A stretch of 64,000 bases of DNA from Cyclobacterium plantarum (GTDB lineage: Bacteria > Bacteroidota > Bacteroidia > Cytophagales > Cyclobacteriaceae): NCBI RefSeq assembly GCF_011290685.1, contig NZ_JAANYN010000013.1:41545-105544 (forward strand). The letters are read 5' to 3'. The notes beneath the pieces were generated by a model that saw only the letters and a list, made by a program, of their open reading frames with translations, was not told the origin of the DNA and searched no databases. Made by a program: the position numbers and the translations under genes. Below are positions 35,262-43,715 of the stretch, one piece after another. Position 1 is the stretch's first letter, and each line of letters starts with the position of its first letter.

Positions 35262-35861
35262 TTAAAACTGGTCCAGCATGTCCTTTAATTCTCCCAAATC
35301 TTCATACCGGTCCACATCATTGAGCGTGTCAAGCAGGCTGGTGGACAGGCCGGCATCTACAGCCTTTTTCAGCGTGGCATGCAATACCGTGGAAGTACTC
35401 CAGGAAATACCCTGAAATAAATGAGACCTGAATTTCTTCATACCCAATAAGTAATACCCTCCATCCCGGGCAGGGCCAAGGACCACATCATTTTTTCCCA
35501 GGGCCGAAAAGGCTTGATGCAGGTGTTTGCTTTTCAGCTCATAGCAATCCGTTCCGATTACCAGTACCTGATCAAAACCCATTTCAAATACTTTCTGAAA
35601 TGCCAGGGCCATCTTTTCTCCCAGGTCATTCCCTTTTTGGGGAAAAAAGAAATAGCCTTGTTCCGGGTATTCATGAGCAACAACAGGTCCCTGGTGGAAA
35701 ACAAAAATGCTTGCACCCATTTCTTTAAGCTGTTGGTGTGTATGTCTAAGCAGGAAGGCGTATAGCTTGGCTGCTTTTTCTTCTCCAATACTTTTGGCCA
35801 GCCTTGTTTTTACCTTACCGGCTTCGGGAAATTTCTGGAAAACAATGATTGCTTTTTTCAT
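35262..35861 (-). CDS. DUF2064/TIGR04282-type glycosyltransferase-like protein
   Basis: Single-domain protein with a nucleotidyl/glycosyltransferase-A fold. Seen: MKKAIIVFQKFPEAGKVKTRLAKSIG (the sugar-nucleotide loop), LVIGTDCYELKSKHLHQAFSAL (DxD-like region), and the signature DVVLGPARDGGYYLLGMKK. The 199-residue length is normal. An in-frame TTG at 35873 would add MGIF, but the ATG at 35861 starts the conserved MKKAII. Relatives are annotated in arsenosugar synthesis, but no arsenic gene is near, so the substrate is unknown. Confidence 0.87.
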   Translation of the reverse strand: MKKAIIVFQKFPEAGKVKTRLAKSIGEEKAAKLYAFLLRHTHQQLKEMGASIFVFHQGPVVAHEYPEQGYFFFPQKGNDLGEKMALAFQKVFEMGFDQVLVIGTDCYELKSKHLHQAFSALGKNDVVLGPARDGGYYLLGMKKFRSHLFQGISWSTSTVLHATLKKAVDAGLSTSLLDTLNDVDRYEDLGELKDMLDQF

Positions 35862-35899
35862 AAATATTCCCAAATTAGAACAATAAAATGGAAGTCCAT

Positions 35900-35928
35900 A
35901 AAAAAAACCGGTGTCATTGACTACCGGT
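35900..35928 (-). terminator. Terminator after the Spy-like gene
   Basis: On the minus strand, ACCGGT..ACCGGT (self-complementary arms) with inner GTCA/TGAC pairing is followed by TTTTTTT. Confidence 0.75.
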
Positions 35929-35979
35929 ATTTATCCATTAATTAAACCCAAAAATAGATTGCAATTCAATCTATAACCT

Positions 35980-36405
35980 TTAGCCGGGTCTATTGCCTCC
36001 ACGAGCTCCCCGGTCCATCATTCTTTTTTCAGGGCGCCTGCGCCCTTCATTTATCCTTTGGCTGTTTTCTTGCCGCATAGCTTCCCATTTCTCCTGCTGT
36101 TCCGGAGTAAGGATTTCATTAACTTTTGCTTCATGGGCCTCTCTTTCTGCTTTCATGGCTTCCCTCCTTGCTTCCATGGCTTCTTTTCTCTCCACCATCT
36201 CATTTTTTCGCTTTTGGGCATGTTCCAGGTGTAAGGCATGAATTTCTTTTTGCTGTGCTTCATTCAACCCCAATCTTTCGCTCATCCTTTCTGTCATCCG
36301 GTCGGCCAGGTTTTCTGGGGAAAAATCCCTGCCTCGCTCTCTTTGTGCATTTACCTGAAATAGAGTAGCTATCATTACTGCGGAAATCATTAATAATTTT
36401 TTCAT
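35980..36405 (-). CDS. Small exported Spy/CpxP-like (DUF4890-type) helical protein
   Basis: Periplasmic, highly charged helical protein, probably a stress-related chaperone or metal binder. Seen: a signal peptide (MKKLLMISAVMIATLFQVNA), LTxxQ-type motifs (RLGLNEAQQKEIHALHLEHA and NEILTPEQQEKWEAM), a long Glu/Lys/Arg/Ala helix between them, and an Arg/Gly-rich tail. The 141-residue length suits the group. It is monocistronic with its own terminator. Spy-like chaperone activity is inferred from the LTxxQ pattern only. Confidence 0.78.
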   Translation of the reverse strand: MKKLLMISAVMIATLFQVNAQRERGRDFSPENLADRMTERMSERLGLNEAQQKEIHALHLEHAQKRKNEMVERKEAMEARREAMKAEREAHEAKVNEILTPEQQEKWEAMRQENSQRINEGRRRPEKRMMDRGARGGNRPG

Positions 36406-36494
36406 GGTCTAACTAATAATTGGTTTATAAGTCTTAGACCATGGAAAAGGGTAAGGGTTTAATCGGCCAAATGTTAACAAACGTTAAATTTGAT

Positions 36495-37820
36495 TTATTT
36501 TTTACTTTCTTCTACCAGTTTTTCTCTGTCCTTTGGCTTTACGTAGGTTGGGCGGATGAGTAAGCGAAGAGAGGGGTCAAAAGACAAGTAGTTCCAGGCC
36601 CAGTCCAGAAAGATAAAAATCCGGTTTTTTACCCCCAAAATGGCCATAAGGTGTACAAAAAGCCATGTCAACCAGGCCAGCATGCCCTGGAATTTAATGA
36701 AAGGCAATTCCACCACGGCCAACCTGCGTCCAACAGTAGCCATGCTTCCCAGGTCTTTGTAAGTGAAGGGCCTGGGATTGCCGCCTTTTGCTTGAATGAT
36801 CAGGTTGTTTCCAAGGTTTTTGGCTTGCTGGAGGGCCACCTGGGCCACCTGCGGATGTCCTTTAGGAAAAGCCTCCGTCATTTGCAGACACAAGTCTCCA
36901 AGTGCATAAATATTTTCAGTCCCAGCTAACTTGTTATATTCATCAACCAACAAGCGGCCGTTTTTGAAGGTTTGTTGGTCTGTTAATCCTTCAATGCCGT
37001 TGGGTTTTATCCCTGCCGCCCAGAGCAGGGTTTGCGTTTTAACGACCGTTTCACCATTAATGATCACGTTTAATCCATCATAGTCTTCTACAGCTGTTTT
37101 TAGCATGACCTCAACCTTCAGATTTTCCAGGTATTCTCTTGCCTTTTCTCCGGAAGTAGGAGACATGCCAGGTAACAATCGGTCTCCTGCCTCCATCAGG
37201 ACCACCTTCATATTTTTAAAATTTAGCTGAGGGTAATCTTTGGGAAAAACTTCATTGCGCAATTCTGCCATTGCCCCGGCCAATTCCACTCCTGTAGGGC
37301 CTCCTCCAACAATAACCACATTCATCAGGGCTTTTCTTTCCTCCAAATCGGTGATATTGATGGCCCTTTCATAATTGGATATGATTTTATTTCGGATAAA
37401 TAGTGCCTCTGATACCGATTTCATGGGAATGCTGTTTTCCATGATATTGAGCAATCCAAAGTAGTTGGTATCTGCGCCCATGGCCATAACAAGGTAGTCA
37501 TAATCCAAATATCCAATATTGGTATACAGCCTGTTTTGATTTTGGTCAATTTTTTTTGCTTCGGCAAGCCTGAAGGTTACATTTGGGGTGTTATGGAAGA
37601 TTTTCCTTAAAGGAAATGAAATGGCACTCGGTTCCAAACCTGCTGTGGCAACCTGGTAGAAAAGGGGTTGAAATTGGTGGTAATTGTTCTTGTCCAGCAA
37701 AATCACCTGAAAAGCTTTGTTCTTTAAAATTCTGGCTAATTTGAGACCTGCAAAGCCTGCTCCGATAACCACAATTTTTGGATAAGCAGATTCAGGCAGG
37801 TTTGGAATTGGTTCTTGCAT
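36495..37820 (-). CDS. ndh: Type II NADH dehydrogenase (NDH-2)
   Basis: Single-subunit, non-proton-pumping NADH:quinone oxidoreductase attached to the inner membrane. Seen: the FAD Rossmann motif KIVVIGAGFAGLKLARIL near residue 15, NNYHQFQPLFYQVATAGLEP (NDH-2 signature), the NADH Rossmann motif VVIVGGGPTGVELAGAMAEL, FAD motif NIYALGDLCLQ, quinone-site region GHPQVAQVALQQAKNLG, and a C-terminal hydrophobic stretch (AWLTWLFVHLMAILG) for membrane attachment. The 441-residue length is normal. Its downstream region shows no clear terminator. Confidence 0.93.
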   Translation of the reverse strand: MQEPIPNLPESAYPKIVVIGAGFAGLKLARILKNKAFQVILLDKNNYHQFQPLFYQVATAGLEPSAISFPLRKIFHNTPNVTFRLAEAKKIDQNQNRLYTNIGYLDYDYLVMAMGADTNYFGLLNIMENSIPMKSVSEALFIRNKIISNYERAINITDLEERKALMNVVIVGGGPTGVELAGAMAELRNEVFPKDYPQLNFKNMKVVLMEAGDRLLPGMSPTSGEKAREYLENLKVEVMLKTAVEDYDGLNVIINGETVVKTQTLLWAAGIKPNGIEGLTDQQTFKNGRLLVDEYNKLAGTENIYALGDLCLQMTEAFPKGHPQVAQVALQQAKNLGNNLIIQAKGGNPRPFTYKDLGSMATVGRRLAVVELPFIKFQGMLAWLTWLFVHLMAILGVKNRIFIFLDWAWNYLSFDPSLRLLIRPTYVKPKDREKLVEESKK

Positions 37821-37988
37821 GGTACTGGCTTTAAAATGACGTTGGCTATTATTTAAACGAAACTATTGGGTTAGGGTTTGAGGTTTGGAAGGTAAATTTA
37901 TGGTTTTGCAGGAAAAGTTCTTTGTTTACGTGAATGGTAGTCCAATTCAAATTTTTAATTATTTTTACAAACCTGAAATAAAAAGTAT

Positions 37989-38696
37989 ATGGGAAGAGCA
38001 TTTGAATTCAGAAAGGAAAGGAAATTCAAAAGATGGAGCAAAATGTCCAAGGTGTTTACCCGCCTGGGCAAGGAAATCGTAATGGCTGTCAAGGCAGGTG
38101 GCCCGGACCCTGTCAACAATGCCAAATTAAGGACGGTGATTCAAAATGCCAAGGGGGCCTCCATGCCCAAGGACAGGATAGAAGCAGCGATAGCCAGGGC
38201 AAGCAATAAAGATGAGAAAGATTATGAAGAGGTAGTTTATGAAGGATACGGCCCTCACGGCATTGCAGTAATTGTAGAAACTTCCACGGATAATATCAAT
38301 AGAACAGTGGCCAACATCCGGCATTATTTTACGAAAGCAGGTGGTTCACTGGGTACATCTGGATCCGTAAGTTTTATGTTTGAAAGGAAAGCTGTTTTTC
38401 GTTTTGAAAAGGGGGCTTGGGACCTGGAGGAATTGGAACTGGACCTGATTGATTATGGATTGGATGACATTGATGAAAATGAAGGCGAAATATTTGTTTA
38501 TACGGCCTTTGAAGACTTTGGCAACATGCAAAAGGCCCTGGAAGACAAAGGTATAGAAACCATTAGTGCGGACATGCAGCGTTTTCCCATGTCTACCACA
38601 GAAATAACCCCAGAGCAGGAGGAAGATATCAATAAAATGATAGAACGGATGGAGGAAGATGACGATGTAAACCAGGTATACCACAACATGGCCTAA
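37989..38696 (+). CDS. YebC/PmpR-family protein
   Basis: Member of the YebC (TACO1) family, described as a DNA-binding regulator or as a translation factor that helps ribosomes through proline stretches. Seen: FEFRKERKFKRWSKMSKVFTRLGKEI at the N-terminus, MPKDRIEAAIARAS, YEGYGPHGIAVIVETSTDNINRTVANIRH, and the acidic domain with GGSLGTSGSVSFMFERK. The 235-residue length is normal; the N-terminus is MGRAFEFRK rather than the more common MAGHSKW. The YjjX gene follows after 30 bases. Confidence 0.92.
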   Translation: MGRAFEFRKERKFKRWSKMSKVFTRLGKEIVMAVKAGGPDPVNNAKLRTVIQNAKGASMPKDRIEAAIARASNKDEKDYEEVVYEGYGPHGIAVIVETSTDNINRTVANIRHYFTKAGGSLGTSGSVSFMFERKAVFRFEKGAWDLEELELDLIDYGLDDIDENEGEIFVYTAFEDFGNMQKALEDKGIETISADMQRFPMSTTEITPEQEEDINKMIERMEEDDDVNQVYHNMA

Positions 38697-38726
38697 AACC
38701 AATTATTTTCAACTTTAATTCACCCA

Positions 38727-39296
38727 ATGGCATTCCCTAAAAGAAGAAACCTGCAGGACCAGAAAAGGCAAAAGTTAGTTATTGTAGGAAGCAAAAACCC
38801 TGTTAAGATCAAATGTACAGAAAACGCATTTCAATCCATTTTTGAAGACTATTTTATCGTACAGGGTCTTAATGCAGACCCGAATGTAAGTGCCCAGCCC
38901 ATGGGAGATGTAGAAACTTATACAGGAGCGTATAATCGTGCATATGAATCCAAAAAAGCTTTTCCGGAAGCGGATTTTTGGGTGGGGATTGAGGGAGGAG
39001 TTGATGAAGTGGGCGAGCAAATGGTAGCCTTTGCCTGGATGGTCGTAATGGACGGCAGCAATAAAATCGGAAAAGCCAAGACCGCCACGTTTTTCCTCCC
39101 GGAGGCATTGTCAAAATTGATCAGGGAAGGCATGGAACTGGGAGAGGCTGATGATCAGGTTTTCAAAAGAACCAATTCAAAACAAAACAACGGGGCTGTG
39201 GGTATACTTACCAACGGTATTGTCAACAGGATGGAATATTACCAACAGGCCGTTACCCTTGCATTAATACCTTTTGTCAATAAAAGCATTTATTGA
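38727..39296 (+). CDS. yjjX: Inosine/xanthosine triphosphatase (YjjX-like, DUF84)
   Basis: House-cleaning NTPase that hydrolyses ITP and XTP, keeping deaminated purines out of nucleic acids. Seen: the phosphate-binding opening VIVGSKNPVKIKCTENAF, QPMGDVETYTGAYNRAYESK, and the acidic FWVGIEGGVDEV motif, with KQNNGAVGILTNGIVNR near the C-terminus. The length of 189 residues includes about 15 extra basic residues (MAFPKRRNLQDQKRQK) before the fold. The ATG at 38727 is the only one upstream of the fold, so the extension is kept. It may be co-transcribed with the YebC gene. Confidence 0.9.
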   Translation: MAFPKRRNLQDQKRQKLVIVGSKNPVKIKCTENAFQSIFEDYFIVQGLNADPNVSAQPMGDVETYTGAYNRAYESKKAFPEADFWVGIEGGVDEVGEQMVAFAWMVVMDGSNKIGKAKTATFFLPEALSKLIREGMELGEADDQVFKRTNSKQNNGAVGILTNGIVNRMEYYQQAVTLALIPFVNKSIY

Positions 39297-39326
39297 ATGT
39301 CACATAAGACTCATAGATATAATCAA

Positions 39327-39358
39327 TTGGATTTTAAAAATAATAGTTACTAACTTTG
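39327..39358 (+). promoter_or_regulatory. Promoter of the thioredoxin/DUF6952 pair
   Basis: TTG (39327-39329), 21 bases, then TAACTTTG (39351-39358). This fits the Bacteroidota -33/-7 pattern. The ATG is 26 bases after the -7 element. Confidence 0.6.
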
Positions 39359-39383
39359 CGGCTTATTTAAAACCAAATATTAT

Positions 39384-39698
39384 ATGCTACAAGAACTAGA
39401 ATCAGATAATTTAGCTCAAATTATTCAGGACAACGAGAAAGTTGTGGTGCAATATGGTGCCACCTGGTGTGGGAACTGTAGGATCATGAAACCCAAAATG
39501 AAAAGGTTGAGCAAAAATTTTGAAGATATTACCTTTCTTTATGTGGATGCAGAGAAATTGCCAGAATCCAGAAAACTTGCTCAGGTAACCAATTTGCCAA
39601 CTTTTGCTGTTTTTAATAAGGGAGCTATTGTCAATCAGGTACAAACGAATAAAGAAGAAGTTTTAAAAACATTGATCGATGAGATTACCAATAATTAA
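39384..39698 (+). CDS. Thioredoxin-family protein
   Basis: Cytoplasmic thiol-disulfide protein. Seen: one thioredoxin fold with VVQYGATWCGNCRIMKPKM, so the active site is C-G-N-C rather than the classical C-G-P-C. The buried cis-proline loop follows (TNLPTFAVFNKG). The 104-residue length is normal and there is no signal peptide. The next gene starts inside its 3' end (20-base overlap), so the two are translationally coupled. The Asn in the active site should change its redox potential; that is inference. Confidence 0.9.
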   Translation: MLQELESDNLAQIIQDNEKVVVQYGATWCGNCRIMKPKMKRLSKNFEDITFLYVDAEKLPESRKLAQVTNLPTFAVFNKGAIVNQVQTNKEEVLKTLIDEITNN

Positions 39699-39936
39699 AC
39701 ATGTATTGCAATTTATTGAAGAGAATGATGAAGATTGGGTGGTCGAGACCATCGAATTATTGGAATCAATGACTGAAATCAGTAGCCTTAAGGATGAAGA
39801 ACTGGATGTAATGGGTGAATTGCTCTCCAATCTTTACGGTACCCTTGAGGTGAATCAAATGATCAAAGAAGGGACCGATAAAAAAGAAGCCATGAATACT
39901 TTTATGAAGCGGGTAGTGGGTTCAATTGATAAATAA
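39679..39936 (+). CDS. DUF6952-family small protein
   Basis: 85-residue acidic helical protein, LPIIKHVLQFIEENDEDWVV followed by ETIELLESMTEISSLKDEEL. It matches what I know as DUF6952, a small protein found beside thioredoxin or peroxiredoxin genes in Bacteroidota. No catalytic residues or cysteines were seen. It overlaps the thioredoxin gene by 20 bases and is followed by a terminator. A role as a thioredoxin or peroxiredoxin partner is inferred from position only. Confidence 0.75.
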   Translation: MRLPIIKHVLQFIEENDEDWVVETIELLESMTEISSLKDEELDVMGELLSNLYGTLEVNQMIKEGTDKKEAMNTFMKRVVGSIDK

Positions 39937-40000
39937 GTGCACTTTGAAAAGGTAGAAAAGTTGTTTATCACCCAAAAATCAATCTACTAAAACGAAGTGT

Positions 40001-40032
40001 AGGGTATGTCCATAGAGGCATACCCTTTTTTA
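40001..40032. terminator. Terminator after the thioredoxin/DUF6952 pair
   Basis: The arms AGGGTATG and CATACCCT are followed by TTTTTTA on the plus strand. It lies in the convergent gap and reaches the end of the next minus-strand gene. Confidence 0.8.
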
Positions 40033-41019
40033 TGGTACTATTTGTCGCAAAAAGCTTCTTAAGGCCTTATTCCAGTCAGGATCAGCATCCCATGTTTCCC
40101 CTATATACAACTCATTTCTAACCAAAAACCGGATATAATACTTCACCACAATTCTATCGGGGTTTTCAATGTCCTGAACAGGTACCCCCATACTTTGCAT
40201 CAAATCAGCTTCTCTTCCTTCCTGTTTCATCAGAATAAACTGAATTCCCTCAGCGATCAGTTCCTGATTGGATTTGGCACTAGTCAGGAATTCCACCTGA
40301 TAAGGGTAATTGTTGGAAAATATGGACTCCAAACCTTCTCTTTCTGCCCTTTGCTCTGCCTCTACCTGAGCCTCTGGTTTTCCATAAATGTCATGTCTGA
40401 ATGTAGTCAGGAAGCCTTCATTTCCAGACGCTCCTGTTAGCAATATGCCCAATTTAAAGGCATCGAGGTTTAGTGGTGCCCTGGGTATATAGGCACTTCC
40501 GGCAGCACTTGCTTCCAGACCAGGTACTATAGGATATTCTGGCACCTCTATGACCAAAAAATTTTCACTTTTTTTACCTGTGCCGATGGATGCCAATTCC
40601 TCTTTTAGCCCTTCCAAATTTGATGAGGTACCCGACCAGCTGTTTCCCGGAGAAATAATATTTGCATTGCCCGAAAACGGGAAAATATGGCCGTAATAAT
40701 CACCATTATTTTTTCGGATTAGCAGAACAATGTTTTTTACCAATCTTTGATTGAAAAAAGCGGCGTAGGTATTTTTTATGGCATCTGATAAAATGACTTC
40801 TTCCAATTCATAATAGGCGATGGGATCTCCACCTGCCCGTATAAGTGCAGGATGAACTTCCTCAGCAAGGCCTTTCCAGGTTAGAGCAGGAGCTGCGGTA
40901 CCTGAGGCGGAAATTAAAACGACCGATTTCCCGTTTAAAAATTGATCTACTGTGGTGGATTGGCCATAACTTTGCAGGGAAAAAAAAGCTAGAATCACTG
41001 CTAGAAAAAGATATTTCAT
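40030..41019 (-). CDS. Exported protein of unknown function
   Basis: Not recognised. Seen: a signal peptide (MKYLFLAVILAFFSLQSYGQ); then a mixed alpha/beta protein with VVLISASGTAAPALTWKGLA near the N-terminus, a serine-rich stretch (NIISPGNSWSGTSSN), a short hydrophobic motif (FKLGILLTGASGNEGFL), and a conserved-looking C-terminus (RFLVRNELYIGETWDADP). There are no metal-site or nucleophile motifs I would trust and only a Cys outside the mature protein. A GTG at 41037 would add six residues; the ATG at 41019 begins a clean signal peptide. The neighbouring M28 peptidase is divergent. Confidence 0.7.
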   Translation of the reverse strand: MKYLFLAVILAFFSLQSYGQSTTVDQFLNGKSVVLISASGTAAPALTWKGLAEEVHPALIRAGGDPIAYYELEEVILSDAIKNTYAAFFNQRLVKNIVLLIRKNNGDYYGHIFPFSGNANIISPGNSWSGTSSNLEGLKEELASIGTGKKSENFLVIEVPEYPIVPGLEASAAGSAYIPRAPLNLDAFKLGILLTGASGNEGFLTTFRHDIYGKPEAQVEAEQRAEREGLESIFSNNYPYQVEFLTSAKSNQELIAEGIQFILMKQEGREADLMQSMGVPVQDIENPDRIVVKYYIRFLVRNELYIGETWDADPDWNKALRSFLRQIVP

Positions 41020-41093
41020 ACACAAAATCACATCCACATGTTAAAGTTTAGTATTTTCACGAATATACACAAGCTCTATTAAAATCTTTTGAT

Positions 41094-41990
41094 ATGAAAA
41101 CGATTGTGCCACTTATTTTATTATTTTTTGGGTTTGGTCCCCTGGAAGTATGGAGCCAGAAAATTGATCAGCAGACTTTAATTGAAGATATTCAGTATCT
41201 TTCTTCGGATGGCCTTGAAGGTAGGGCAGCAATGAGTGAAGGAAATATCAAAGCAGGGAAATTCATTGCAGAGCGTTTCAAGGCCTTGGGTTTAAGTAGT
41301 CAATTTCCAGGGTTTGTCCAGAAATTCAGGCTTGAAGCCGGCAATCAGGACCTGGGCCAGGGCACAAACTTTATCGGCTTTATTCCGGGCACAGTCACCG
41401 ATGACATTCTGGTGATCATGGCCCATTATGACCATTTGGGAAAGAAAGGAGAGGTGATTTTCAATGGAGCCGATGACAACGCCTCTGGTACAGCGGCCCT
41501 TCTGAGCATCGCGGCTTATTTGGCAGAAAACCCTCCCAACCATTCGGTAATGATAGTGGCATGTGATGCGGAGGAAAAGGGACTATTGGGTGCCAGAGCC
41601 CTGGTTAGGGATTTTCCTTTTCCTTTGGAACAGGTGAAAGCTGTAATCAACATGGACATGATCAGCAGAAGTGATGACAATACCCTCTATGCGGTAGGCA
41701 CCCGGTTTTATCCTCAATTCAGAAGTCATTTGCTTGACGCAGCGGGAAATTCTCCCATTCGTTTGGTATTGGGGAATGACGGAGCTCCAGGAGAGAAGGA
41801 CTGGAGCAAGGCATCCGACCATGGCCCTTTTCATGAACGAGGAGTGCCTTTCATTTATTTTGGAGTAGAGGATCACCGGGATTACCACCAGCCAACTGAT
41901 ACTTTTGAAAATATCCAACAGGATTTTTTCATCCAGGCCAGCGAAATGATTTTAGAAACCATTATCGGTATCGATCAAAGTATACCTTGA
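41094..41990 (+). CDS. Exported M28-family zinc aminopeptidase
   Basis: Secreted or periplasmic metallopeptidase that removes N-terminal residues. Seen: a signal peptide (MKTIVPLILLFFGFGPLEVWSQ) and the two-zinc M28 site: IMAHYDHLG (His ligand), NGADDNASGTAALL (bridging Asp), CDAEEKGLLGARALV (catalytic Glu and ligand), VINMDMISRS (Asp ligand), and SDHGPFHERGVPFIYFG (last His). The 298-residue length equals a minimal M28 domain without a PA insert. It is convergent with the Wzi-like gene two bases away. Confidence 0.92.
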   Translation: MKTIVPLILLFFGFGPLEVWSQKIDQQTLIEDIQYLSSDGLEGRAAMSEGNIKAGKFIAERFKALGLSSQFPGFVQKFRLEAGNQDLGQGTNFIGFIPGTVTDDILVIMAHYDHLGKKGEVIFNGADDNASGTAALLSIAAYLAENPPNHSVMIVACDAEEKGLLGARALVRDFPFPLEQVKAVINMDMISRSDDNTLYAVGTRFYPQFRSHLLDAAGNSPIRLVLGNDGAPGEKDWSKASDHGPFHERGVPFIYFGVEDHRDYHQPTDTFENIQQDFFIQASEMILETIIGIDQSIP

Positions 41991-41992
41991 TC

Positions 41993-43708
41993 TCATTTGA
42001 TGAGGTAGGAAATTCCGATGTTACCTACAATGGTATTTTGGTCAAGACCAGGCACGAAATAAATTTCAGGATGATTTTCCAGATACCATTTGTAATTAAG
42101 GGTAGTCACATACTGAAATTTTCCGGAGACCAGCAGGTTATCGAACCTCCATTCCGCCAATATTGACGGGACAATGTCCACATATTTCCTCCGCCAATCC
42201 TTGATTTCTTCAAAACGTTTGTAATAGAAATCGTTGTTATGGTTAATATACTCCAGTTGAAATCCTAATCGGTTAAAATTTTTCACCCAGGAAACGTCCA
42301 GAGAAAGCACGTTGCTGCCGGGACCATAACCAAAACCCAAAACCTGGCCCTTGTGTGTGTAGCCATGCCTCACATGAGGATGGGTATACCAACTGTTTTT
42401 GGCAAGGATTACCTCCCTGATGGTTTGACCGGTTTGGGTCATTTCCATGCCTATTTGAAAAAACTCTTCAGTATTTTTTAGAGGAATCAGGTTGATAAAA
42501 CCAAAAGTAAATGCCCTGTTTTTATCCGGATTGATAAGAAAATCTGAAAGGCTTCTGCTGTTACCATTGGAGCCGTATTCACCGTAAAATTCAAAATGAC
42601 CACTGGCATCCATCCACCTGAAATAACCGGCACTGAGCTGGTTCCTTTGGTCTACATCAGGCCTGGAAATGCTTTCCGGTCCTTTTTCTCCGTTAAAAAC
42701 GGGCAGGTAATCGGCCAGGTTTTCCTGATCTGTATGGTACATTTGAGAGACAGAACTAAAGCCAAGAAAGAGACCTGGCAACCACTTGGGTTGGTAAGTC
42801 AGCACCAGGCCTGATAAATACCTCCAATCCTCATCCGGTCTTTTGGGAACGTAAAGCGGAGTATTGGCATAAATATAATTATGGTGTGGAGGTTCAAAAC
42901 CAGAGGCCTGTAATTTCCCTGCGATCAATTGACCTTCAAATCCGCCGATAGCTGTTTGGACCGGCTTTCTGGTATTTAAGGTGAGGTGAAGAAAGCCGGG
43001 AGCATTGTTGCTCATCAAGAGGGACGACCTTCTGCCAGGACCCCACCAGAGGTTTTCGTTGGATATGCCCAATGAAAACTCCCTTACATTTAGCCTTATG
43101 CTTGATTGTCCCAGCCCCAATTGGGTATAAGGAGAACCCCCAAACCTTTCCGGTATATCAGCAGTATTGAGCCATTCGTAATATTGCAGCCAGGTACTTC
43201 CCCAATGATCCAGTGGGAAGCCCTGAAAATCCTGGTTAGCAGCATGCAGGACTTCAGGTTGGAACTGAATGCTCAAGGGCCCATATTCAAAAAATATGCC
43301 TGCATTAAATAGGTATTGCATGCCCTTATTGGGAATCATGGGGCCGTCATTGACGCCAAAGGCGTATTCCGCATTATACTGTCCTCTAAACATCAGAGGA
43401 AGTACCTGAAAACGGCCCTTTTTATCTTTCGTGCTAAAATTGAATTCGGATAAATCCTCATCGGTAAAGGTCTCATCCAGATCAAGCCCATTCGAAGTAT
43501 CAAATACCTCGGTAGGGTATAATGGGCGGATCATAAAACTACTTTCTTCTGATAAATTCCCCAAAAGCTGTTGCCTGCGCATATAGTCTCCATAAACCGG
43601 CAGGTTGAGGCTAACACTTTGGCTGAAAACCCGGGAAGGGAATACCACACAGCTTATTAAAACGAGGAAACAGACCAGAGAATAGGGGGAAAGGTATTTA
43701 TTGCTCAT
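41993..43708 (-). CDS. Capsule-assembly Wzi-family outer-membrane protein
   Basis: Predicted outer-membrane beta-barrel of the Wzi family (PF14052), which helps attach capsular polysaccharide in enterobacteria. Seen: a signal peptide (LVCFLVLISCVVFPSRVFSQ), then repeated amphipathic strands rich in Tyr/Trp/Gly, with NNAPGFLHLTLNTRKPVQT and GGFEGQLIAGKLQASGFEPP typical of the family, and a C-terminal strand ending GNIGISYLIK. The ATG at 43708 is preferred to a TTG two codons earlier. It lies 7 bases downstream of a small lipoprotein gene in the same direction. No capsule biosynthesis genes are in the window, so the capsule role is only by family. Confidence 0.82.
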   Translation of the reverse strand: MSNKYLSPYSLVCFLVLISCVVFPSRVFSQSVSLNLPVYGDYMRRQQLLGNLSEESSFMIRPLYPTEVFDTSNGLDLDETFTDEDLSEFNFSTKDKKGRFQVLPLMFRGQYNAEYAFGVNDGPMIPNKGMQYLFNAGIFFEYGPLSIQFQPEVLHAANQDFQGFPLDHWGSTWLQYYEWLNTADIPERFGGSPYTQLGLGQSSIRLNVREFSLGISNENLWWGPGRRSSLLMSNNAPGFLHLTLNTRKPVQTAIGGFEGQLIAGKLQASGFEPPHHNYIYANTPLYVPKRPDEDWRYLSGLVLTYQPKWLPGLFLGFSSVSQMYHTDQENLADYLPVFNGEKGPESISRPDVDQRNQLSAGYFRWMDASGHFEFYGEYGSNGNSRSLSDFLINPDKNRAFTFGFINLIPLKNTEEFFQIGMEMTQTGQTIREVILAKNSWYTHPHVRHGYTHKGQVLGFGYGPGSNVLSLDVSWVKNFNRLGFQLEYINHNNDFYYKRFEEIKDWRRKYVDIVPSILAEWRFDNLLVSGKFQYVTTLNYKWYLENHPEIYFVPGLDQNTIVGNIGISYLIK

Positions 43709-43715
43709 TTTCAAT

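Noticed and set aside
37885..38082. 65-residue plus-strand frame overlapping the YebC start
   Set aside because: It is out of frame with the well-supported YebC gene and has no family resemblance.
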